10,766 nucleotides of DNA. Source: Phoronis ovalis. Taxonomy: Eukaryota > Phoronida > Phoronidae. The translations under genes were made by a program, and so were the position numbers. Under the pieces are notes generated by a model, which was not told the origin of the DNA, ran no database searches, and saw only the letters and a list, made by a program, of their open reading frames with translations. Location of the stretch: contig JAOXYB010060179.1 in the NCBI GenBank assembly GCA_028565635.1, positions 1-10,766 of the forward strand, read 5' to 3'. Positions 1-8,800 of this stretch are shown here, in pieces (the first letter of the stretch is position 1; each line of letters starts with the position of its first letter).

Positions 1-16
1 TGTGGACGGAAAGTGA

Positions 17-52
17 AGCGCTTTATTATAGAGCGCTTTATTATGAAGCGCT
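17..52. repeat. 15-bp tandem repeat, about 2.4 copies
   Basis: AGCGCTTTATTAT begins at 17 and at 32, and AGCGCT recurs at 47, giving an exact 15-base period. Each unit starts with the palindrome AGCGCT. The array may continue left of the window. Confidence 0.85.
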
Positions 53-1535
53 CCAAGTGTAAGTGTGAATTGGGCTAGTAACTTACACAGCTAGCATACT
101 TGACTTCATATTTCTATCCTTTTATAAGTTAGTTTGAATGTAGGGAATTGTGATAAATCTGTTAAATTAACTTATTGTATTCACCACATGATGCTGTGTA
201 TTCACTTATATAAGCCCTACTCCTTGATTTGTAATGTAGTTGATAAATGTGTACAGTACTACTACTACTCCAGGATAATCTTTGGATTAATACTGTGTGT
301 GATTACCTGGTTTGAGAGAAACTGTTTACTACAAAATGTCATAATTTTAGGAGTAGAAACTTATATGGTGTTCACTATGAACTTGGATCCAGATCCATGA
401 CCAGGTCCACTTTAATCCTTCACACCTTAACTGGATTCTAAAGTTGCCTACATAGAAAAGTTTGAGTTTCCAAATATTTATGTATCTATGCCTTTATATG
501 TTCAATGTATAATCCTACTCAAAACAATTCAATCCACCTTTGTAGTAGGATTCAGATTGATCCGGATTGAGGTAATCCATTTGTATTCACTTTCTATGAG
601 TTATAATCGAATTCAGGTGGACCCTGATTTCAATCCCATCTAAAAATGTGAACAGCATAATAAATAGTATATTTGTTTTTAAATGAATTGCTTAGTACTG
701 AAATGGTGAGTGTACATTCCTGCTGGTTTTGTAAACCGCAATTAAAATAGTAATAACAGAAACTTTTTATGAAAGGTGAATGCTACTAAGAGACTCGCAA
801 GCCTTGTTCGCATGGACATCCGCCATCAAAATATTAGCCAGGAAAATATTCTTGCAAAAGTTTAATTGTGATTATGATCATTCGCACTATAACATTCAAT
901 TGAACATTCATCCCAGTAAAGTAGACTGACCTATATGTTATATGCGCAATATTTTACATGGTCAATTCATGCAAAATGGAGACATTATTATTGTAATTGT
1001 CCAAATAAAAGTGGCAAGATATCATGAAGGCAAGATAAGATGGAGAAGAATGTTAAGAGAGGTTGTCTGTAGGAGGAGACAACATAATTTGTCTTTTATT
1101 GTTAATGCTTTCATCAAGAATGATCACCGGCACAACTGACCACGTAACCAGCACTGCGCAGGTCTATCTTTCAAGATAAATCATCCACCTGTTCACTTGG
1201 CATTAATAATCGTGATTTTTATTTTCAATCTACTTCCTTTTGGTGGATTAAAAATGAAAAATTGATCTTTCATGACTTATCTTGCAAGCGTTTGCACAAT
1301 AAAAAAAATGGTGGATTAATCTTGCAAATGACTTTAATTGCGATTATTTGTTCTCACTTGGAAAGTGTATCTGGTATTTTATGGAATTTGCCATTTATAC
1401 AACCAACCAGCATGTTGCAAAAAGGTCATATTATGTTTAAAGAAATCAAATAATTAATCAGTGGAAATCTGAATATGATTTGTTCATTAGCTGTCAGCAA
1501 AAGTAATCAGGGCTTGGGGGGGGGGCAGTCATTGC

Positions 1536-1543
1536 TATAAAAG
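1536..1543 (+). promoter_or_regulatory. TATA-box-like sequence, possible internal promoter
   Basis: TATAAAAG at 1536-1543 fits the animal TATA consensus. It follows a run of ten G (1516-1525) and precedes a locally GC-richer stretch (about 1569-1605). A transcript starting about 30 bases downstream would reach the ATG at 1814 without an intron. A chance match in AT-rich DNA, or part of a decayed repeat, is just as possible; no clear initiator is seen. Confidence 0.2.
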
Positions 1544-1669
1544 TGGGTACGCATGTTCCAACAAAATTTCGCGTCAAAGGGTATGTTTTTCGAACCGCCG
1601 GGAATCAGGGAGTGTCAATATTATGAAAAAGTGCTGTATAGATTTGACATTTTGTGGAAAACCAATTTT

Positions 1670-1708
1670 GCTAATTGATTTTACAAAAATGATTTTGTAA
1701 CTAATTGC
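1670..1708. repeat. imperfect inverted repeat (hairpin)
   Basis: TTACAAAA (1681-1688) and TTTTGTAA (1693-1700) form an exact 8-bp stem around ATGA. The outer parts CTAATTGATT and CTAATTGC extend it with mismatches and bulges. AT-rich DNA produces such stems by chance, so function is doubtful. Confidence 0.45.
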
Positions 1709-1813
1709 AGGCAATCATTTTCATGTCAGTTTTCTTCTAAAAAAATTATCAGGTGTAGATTTTCCAGGAACACTGGTTTGTAGATCTATTGGTGAGACTT
1801 TTGTGCCAAAATT

Positions 1814-1913
1814 ATGTTTACTTTGCAAACCTCCAGATTAGAGCAGGATGTGCTTGAAGTGAGTCATATCATTGCCAGTCTAAACATAACATATCATTCT
1901 TTTTATTTTGTAG
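1814..1913 (+). other. in-frame 5' extension of the first exon, alternative N-terminus or intron
   Basis: The frame of the 1914 exon stays open upstream to an ATG at 1814, adding MFTLQTSRLEQDVLE and then a hydrophobic stretch. Two readings compete. First, transcripts may start upstream and translate straight through, giving an alternative N-terminus of 34 residues. Second, 1859-1913 looks like a 55-nt intron: GTGAGT at 1859, CTAAAC near 1880, a T-rich tract and TAG at 1911-1913. Splicing that intron would throw the 1814 frame out of phase with the next exon, so translation would then have to start further downstream. The usual isoform probably joins 1914 to an exon upstream of this window. 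Confidence 0.35.
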
Positions 1914-2852
1914 TACCACAAATCAACAACATCCAAGATGCATATGTAATTGCAGTGGAAGATCAAGCTAAACAGAGGTTGGAAAAGCTTGCAGCATTAC
2001 AAAAAGTTCGCCCTGTGGATATGACAAAAATTTCGGGGCTCAGTGACATACACACTGAAGAGGACGTTTCAAACAATCCAATTTATGTGACAAACTTAAA
2101 CAGTGGTGAGACTGCTAATAATTCTGAACTAGGAGCCAAAGCTAAACAAAATATTAATGGTGAACAAAGTGCTGATATAGATCAAAACATTAATGGTAAT
2201 AACAGAGTTTATGATTCAATTGATTTTAACGGACTTTCAACAGAACACAGTGCAATGAATGGTCATGCGGACACTGCTGTGATGAACGGGTATATTAAAG
2301 ACTTGCCAGATGAGGAAGAAGATTATATATTAGAAAGGAATGGACCTCACAGAGAAATGGCTATAGATGTACCAGAAACATTTATTGCTTCGAAAAAAGA
2401 ACGTCCCAGTTACCCCCCTCCACAACCATCACACCCAGCGCCAACACCCCCACAGAAAGCCTCACCCGCTTCGGTAAGAAAAGAAGACGGTTTGGTTGAT
2501 AGCATTTCTCGTGAAAAACAAGATCAGTTGGAACGCATTCGCAGGCATCAAGAAGAGTTACGGAAAAGACGTGAGGAGGAAAATCGTCTAATTCGAGAAC
2601 AAGATTTTTTAAGGAATTCATTGCGAGGATCAAAAAAGTTGCAAGCTTTAGAAGAAAACCGGAAACCTCCACCACCAGAGGGAGTTATTAACACAGCATT
2701 TGATGAGGTGGAAGATGAAGATGACATTGAGAAGAATCATGTACATGAGGCGGCGACATTACCAGCAAGAGGTAGGCGGGATGATATTGATGTGGGTGCA
2801 GTCAGAAGAGAAGCAAAACCACAGAAAGAAAGACACTTAAAAGGAGTAGTTG
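1914..2852 (+). CDS. sdt: sdt exon encoding the disordered N-terminus with ECR1 and ECR2
   Basis: The 939-nt exon has acceptor TTTTATTTTGTAG at 1901-1913 and donor GTGAGT at 2853. It begins with two bases of a split codon and ends with one base (G). It encodes Pro1 to Val312. After a charged Ala/Leu-rich start (about 12-35) comes an Asn-rich low-complexity part with QNING twice (78-82, 90-94) and MNG twice (114-116, 122-124). HREMAIDVP (145-153) matches HREMAVDCP of human PALS1, the ECR1 motif that binds the Par6 PDZ domain. A proline-rich linker (about 164-187) precedes [19 protein letters not shown] (204-222), which matches ECR2 and should form a charged helix. [15 protein letters not shown] then matches the human segment before L27N. 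The AG at 1912-1913 is inferred from the splice signal and phase. The frame stays open upstream to an ATG at 1814, so the true 5' limit is uncertain. The 3' limit is firm. Confidence 0.88.
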
Positions 2853-5800
2853 GTGAGTGCAGATTTAGTGCTTCATAATTCATAATATGTGCAGATTTAG
2901 TGCTTCATAATTCATAATATGCACCGACTTAGTTTGGCTTATCTAGGCATTTACATTACAGGAGCTTCTGAAAAGTTAAGGTTGATGTTGTTGCAATGGA
3001 AAATAATTTGTTCTACGGCATAGTATTATGACTTCGAATACTTCATTTGACCTCGCATTAAAGTTAAAGCAGTTGAAAAGCTTTCCAACAGAGTGAAGGA
3101 TTGTGTTTCTGACCCGGGAGTACTTCACAAGTTGTGTAGGGGTATGCAGCCCTGGCCTAAAAGCCGGATCCTCTTGACTGTTTTTTCCCTTACTACTTGA
3201 ATTAGTTTTATGGTGGAAAATAATATCCACAACAATGCACATACATAGTGGTCTTCATTACAGCAGTATGCAATTATTGATTTTAAATTATCGATTTAAT
3301 ATTAGAAATGGCATTGGTTTCATGTGACCCACTCCATGTGACTTGTGTCAGTTTTACTTAATAATAAACTATTTAATTAATTGATCCAAATTTAATTCAG
3401 ATAAGGTAATTCATAGGTGCAAAGTTGGGTCTTTGAAATACAAGGAAAGCACAAAATTTTGGGTGTGCGGCACAGGCTTAAAAACCGGATACTCTCAGCT
3501 ATTTTTGCCTACCAAATATCTAGTTTGCTTATCTTTTTTTGCTAAAAAAACCTGATTGCTAATTTTATGTGTGCAGATCCTCTCTGCTAATTTGGTCAAA
3601 AAACCGAATCTACTATTGTGGCACATCCCTATATAGACGGAACAGTGAGTCCTGTCCACAAGCTAAGGAAGCACTAATTATAGAAGGATTTAGTATATTG
3701 ATAGTTGACAATTTAAAAATATTTACTCATATTTCGTCATTTATAACAGTAATATCAATAAATTGATCATTATTAGTAATGAAAATAGGCATATATAAAA
3801 TTGGTATCAAACTATCAGCATTTAAATATGACTAAATATAAGTCACACAGTAGAAAAAGAATAATTTTTCATCACTTGAGTAAAAAAAAGTTCAATGATA
3901 CAAACTTCATTATTCAGACTGAGTCCAGTCTACCACCGGGACAAAATCACACTTGTTTTTGATTCCGGATGATTATTTGCTACCTACTTTAACAGTGCCA
4001 TCTAGTGCCAGTTATTGTTAATCTTAATTAACATATGGTACAGTTTGGACCAATTCTTTACACAGCCATATTTCTTTCTTTTACTTCTCAGTTCTGTTTT
4101 ATTATTGGGTGTTTCTGTAGCCTATGTGACCTTAGTTTAAACTATCAATCTTTGCAAATGTTAAGCATAGCTTGGTTGAAACATGATAGCTTGTGAGGCC
4201 TGTAATAACACTTGTACAACTGTATTCCAAAGACAAGACAAGAAGGAGAAGTTTTCTAAAGAGAAGAAGTAAAAGAGTTTCAATAAATTTACTTCTTTTT
4301 GTTTTTCTGGAGGTATGTTCTACTTATGGTATGGATTGAACTGATTTTTGCTGCTTAGCAGCAGTCTGCTTTTGACCTTTCATGTTGTCCTAAATTTCTA
4401 ATAGTCTTAGTATCTTAGAAAGTAATAGAATCTAAAGTGTTGGATTATTTGAAGTTAGTTATAGTAAGGTTCTTGCTCCTGAAATGCTACCTTTTTTGCT
4501 ACATCGTGAAATTAATAGATGTTTTCTACAAATTGAATGATTCTCAGCAGAAAAAATGTTCTTAAAATCATTTCTTACAAACAACCCACTCCTCAGCTCT
4601 GTGAGTCACATTGGATGGTAATGAATACCAGCTGGAATTTTTATTACACTGCTCTTGGCATAAACTAAATGGTTGATTGTAGGTCTTTCTTTCTTTGGCA
4701 TTTATTTCCACACTCTTGAAAATATAAACATAGTTTGACAGGCAGTTCATTATCTGCTTTGTTTTATTTCTAAAATGTAACAACAAATGGCACCTTATCT
4801 TGTTTAATGTTTTATCATAAAGAGATTACATAGTAAAGTATGTTTCAATATGTTCTTGCATTATTTCCCAGTGATATTATTTCTGCAAGAATGATCTTTA
4901 GAAGTAGCTTCTTTTCAAATTTTTGTTTGTATCTTTTTTTCATTCTTTGTCTGCTTTGGCAAGATTTGGTAGTGCTGTTTTATAAATAATGGGATTTTGT
5001 ATTGTTTCAGGTATTGAAGAATTGTTTTCGTCACTGCAGCATATTCGAAACAGATTAAACACGTCTGAGAGCCAACAAGATATTATCTTCTTGAATCGCC
5101 TTTTTGAAAATAGCAAGTTTCAGCAATCTGTTGCAATACACCAGCGAGTTGTCGAGATTGCTTCTCGAACACCGCCACCAGTTCCACTATGCAATAATGG
5201 TCATCCCATCTCACAAGAGGTGACGAGTGCTTTGAAGTCACAACAGAATGTTAATCCCAAAGCTAACGAATTAGCAAGGTTATTAAAGCAACCACAGTTT
5301 CAGGTATGTGTTTTAGGTCTTTATTCATCTGTGTATCGTCATCTCATCAGTCATCTGAATTTATTGCATGTGGGCCATGCTGTAACATTATAACTAAAGA
5401 ACCTAACATTGATACTAATTTTTTTTTTTTTTTTTTAATAAGAACCAAGTTAAGTAACCCATGTGCAGATAACAGGTGCATGCAAATTTACCACTTAAAA
5501 ATGTGAAAAACTAGTAATATAGCTAAAATCATGATTAGGTATGATGTGATGTCAAGGAACACCTGTCTCTATTCTCCAAGTGAGACTAATGTTACATTAA
5601 AAATAGCATCACTTTTCTCAGATAACAAAAAATGTAGTTTGACTGTCTGATGAACATGAATACTGCATCGCTTCTGTTATCATAATTAAAGTTTACATAA
5701 GAATATTCAAACATTTCCCGTGTCTTTGTACTGCAGCAAACTCTAACAATGAATCTATACACAAGGCAACACACCCTTCATAGTGTTGCTCTACATGGAT

Positions 5801-8800
5801 TCTGCTTTTACCGAGAAACTAACAATTCCAGATTGTAGAATCAACCTATTTAACTGAAAACTTTCTTTAAAATGTTATTCAGACTATTTTGTTTGAAAAC
5901 GCGAGTTATTTCATGTTTTCAGAGTTTACTTCAAACGCATGATAAACTTGCCCAGGGTGAAGCACCTCCGCCACCCAACCCCGAAGAAGAAATGCTGTAT
6001 GACAGAGCCTCACAATATGGCGAAGACAGTGTTAAAATTGTCAGGTTGCTTAAAACTACGGACCCTCTTGTAAGTTGACTCCAGTGGAAAGTGAAATGTT
6101 ACAAGCATGTTGGTCTGCTTCACCTTGTCATATTATCTGACTAGTTTGTATGCTTATTTATTTCTGACCTTGTATGTGAAATTGATATTTCCCCGTCTTT
6201 CTGAGAGGTTAGAAAATGTAAACAAATTTTATCAATCAATGTGTTAAGTAATTTATAGAAACAAAAACCGATATTTTACAATGCTTTCGGTGATAAACGG
6301 AATTGCAAAATTTCACACTCCACTCAATTTCTATCTGGTGGACAGTTATTCATATGAAAGAAGTGTGTATTTTCATTGTAACAGGGTGCTACAGTTCGAA
6401 ATGAGGGTGAATCAGTAATAATCGGTAGAATAGTCAAAGGAGGAGCTGCAGAAAAAAGTGGTGAGTACTTTAAATATTTGCAATATAACAATCTCAGTGC
6501 TGTAATGAGTAATACGGGATTTAAAGTAATACATGCAGTGATAAATATTCAAATATAAACTAGCATGGCAAGTATCAGACTTTTTAGTTTGTCACTCTTT
6601 GTTATAAAATGCTATTTTGACTTTTCACCTGCTGAATTATGCATTCTAGTTATTGTGTAATTATCAGAATCTAAGCTCTTGCTGATTATATATGTATTTT
6701 TAGGCCTTTTACACGAGGGAGATGAAATTCTTGAAATTAATGGAATTGACATGAGGGGGAAATCAGTCAATGATGTCTGTGACTTGTTGGCTAATATGAC
6801 GGGAACGCTGACATTCCTTATCGTGCCAAATCCCGATTCATTTACCCGACCTCCAAGACCAGACCACTTGGTAAGTAAGATTCAGTAGTGTGATGTAAGT
6901 GTTGGGAGAATTACAATTTTGCATATGACACAGTATATGTAAGGAACATGCACGATCCATGAGAAATAGTGACCTGTGAGAGCTACAGTAAATAAGAACT
7001 GCAGGTTGTAGTAAATAGTCTGTAGTTAACATGGCTTTTGTTATTCACAAAACTCATGAAATACATGCATACACTGTAGTTAACATTTAATCAGTATAAT
7101 ATGAACAAAATTGGTTATTCGTCATTTGTTTGACGGTTGAAAGGTTTAAAAATCTAAATTTTATTTCAAAGGTGCACATTAAAGCTCATTTTAACTATGA
7201 TCCCGAAGAGGATCCTTACATACCCTGTCGTGAGTTGGGATTGTCATTCATGAAAGGCGATATTCTTCACGTTATCAACCAGGAAGACACTAACTGGTGG
7301 CAGGCATATCGTGAAGGAGAAGATGACCAGGCTTTAGCTGGTCTTATTCCAAGCAAATCCTTTCAAGAACAGTAAGTAGCGACAGGTTATGCCACAGGTT
7401 ACTGAGGTCACATTTTCATATTTCCATGAGTAAGGGTGTCTCGTGGGTTTTGGAATACCGTTGGTTGCTTTTAAATTCTTTCTTTAGATACCTCGGTCTG
7501 CCAGCCTTTTGTTGATTTATTGGTGATAATAAGTATGCCTTATTTCAGTTTAAAGCTAAATTTCATATTATTTAGAAAGAAATAAAATTAAAAGCAAAAA
7601 TATTACCCAAAATTTTACAACATGCCAGCTTATATATGTTTTTATTATACAGTTCTTTTTTCCTTTTCTTTCTTCATATTATGTTTACTTGTTTCTTTTA
7701 TTCTGTTCTTCATTTTCTGTTTCTCCCTCTTCCAGAATGACTCAAGTGTCTGAACAAATAGGGTCTGGGTAAGAATGTAGGGCAGTGGAATGTCTGTGAC
7801 TTAATTAGATGCAACAAAATACTAGAATCCAGTTGTGCTGATGACTGTATAACATATTTAAAATGAATCTCGTTCATATATTATAGGTTTAATTGATCTT
7901 TTGCCTTATTTGACTTGTACGCTGAATATTAAGCCAAGTTCAAACTCCCAAGTCTGATTCTGGTATCAACTCTTGTGGTGTAATTTCTGCACCTTGTCGT
8001 AAATTTAAATCTGTATGCGCTGCGTAAGATATGGTTCTTAATTCGTAATTTTGTAATCTATCTGTTTTAAACTAAATTGAAATTGGGCCACTTCATACGA
8101 ATAAGGTTTCTATTCTTGAAAAGTGTCAGGACACTGGCTTTCATTGTATAGCAAGCCATGAGCAGCATCAGTACACAAGTTCTAATTTTGTAGCATCGAA
8201 ACATTGATTTATTATCACTCAGCACTTTCTAAAAGCATGATAGAAATGCATGATATTTTATGTGCTAAAAGTTGGCTTTGTTTCACTATGTAGCTGTTGA
8301 GGATTTTTTCTTAGGCGAGAGGCAATAAAACAGACAATGGTGGGTAGTGATAAAGATGGCAGAAAGCAAAAGAATATGCTGTGCGCTAAGAATAAGAAGA
8401 AAAAGAAAAAAAAACTCTACAATGCAGGCAGCACAGATGGTATGTTGGATTTTGTTTTGATTTTAAACTAGACTCGCTAATGGTTTGTGGCATTGGTTAG
8501 AGCTTTTCAAACCTAACCAGATTGTTATATCTTTAACATGGGAAGCATGACAGTGAACAGAAATAAAAAGTGCCCAAAAGAAGTGTAATTATGCCTCTGT
8601 TTTATATTTGATTTTGTGGAACTAATAATAGTATATGTTTTGATATCTGCAGGGATCATTTGAAACGATTCCACTAAATTTTATGTACCATCAATTATTA
8701 TTTTGTATTGTTCTCATAGATTTGGATGCAGATGAAATTCTAACATATGAAGAAGTTTCGTTATATTATCCACAACCCAACAGAAAGCGTCCAATTGTTC

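Larger units (their letters stand above)
1..1813. other. non-coding or unresolved 5' region
   Basis: No stretch resembles a Stardust exon or another gene I can recognise; the open frames are short and lack family features. Contents are the 15-bp array at the left edge, related short segments near 851-875 and 1321-1349, GGTGGATTAA twice (about 1241 and 1311), an imperfect hairpin at 1670-1708 and the TATA-like site. It is most likely an intron of sdt upstream of the 1914 exon. Confidence 0.5.
2853..5010 (+). other. intron between the N-terminal and L27 exons (2158 bp)
   Basis: This is the largest complete intron, with GTGAGT and TTTCAG ends in phase 1. It holds the 32-bp tandem duplication just after the donor, two related segments at 3140-3192 and 3461-3512, and a short hairpin at 4264-4297. 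No convincing internal exon was found: acceptor-donor pairs either bring a stop in frame or lack a good pyrimidine tract. Confidence 0.85.
7372..8314 (+). other. intron between the SH3 and Hook exons (943 bp), hosting the candidate microexon
   Basis: GTAAGT to TTCTTAG, phase 2. If the microexon is used, it divides into introns of 364 and 546 bp. Apart from the pyrimidine tract and the microexon, the rest (7769-8314) shows nothing recognisable. Confidence 0.85.

Noticed and set aside
134-400. Open frame of 88 codons on the plus strand
   Set aside because: Cysteine- and tyrosine-rich translation of AT-rich DNA with no family resemblance or splice context; length is within chance.
942-1139. Open frame of 65 codons with a basic stretch
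   Set aside because: No recognisable domain, no supporting neighbours, and chance length in this composition.
2382-2675. Minus-strand open frame of 97 codons
   Set aside because: It is the antisense shadow of the conserved N-terminal exon, whose plus-strand protein matches PALS1.
2771-2776. Alternative donor GTAGGC inside the N-terminal exon
   Set aside because: Weak consensus, and its use would leave the wrong phase for the 5011 exon.
2976-3242. Minus-strand open frame of 88 codons inside the large intron
   Set aside because: No domain or homology recognised, and it overlaps a repeat-like segment.
3577-3644. Possible cassette exon in the large intron (TGTGCAG acceptor, GTGAGT donor at 3645)
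   Set aside because: Read in phase from the upstream exon it gives Asp-Pro-Leu-Cys and then a TAA stop; it also overlaps repeat-like sequence and has a poor pyrimidine tract.
5419-5436. Run of 18 T as the tail of a retroposed gene on the minus strand
   Set aside because: No gene-like sequence, promoter boxes or target-site duplication is visible beside it; a plain homopolymer is enough.
8640-8683. Possible acceptor ATCTGCAG at 8645-8652 ahead of the 8720 exon
   Set aside because: Starting the exon there puts stops before or out of frame with the conserved GUK sequence; the TCATAG acceptor at 8719 restores phase exactly.
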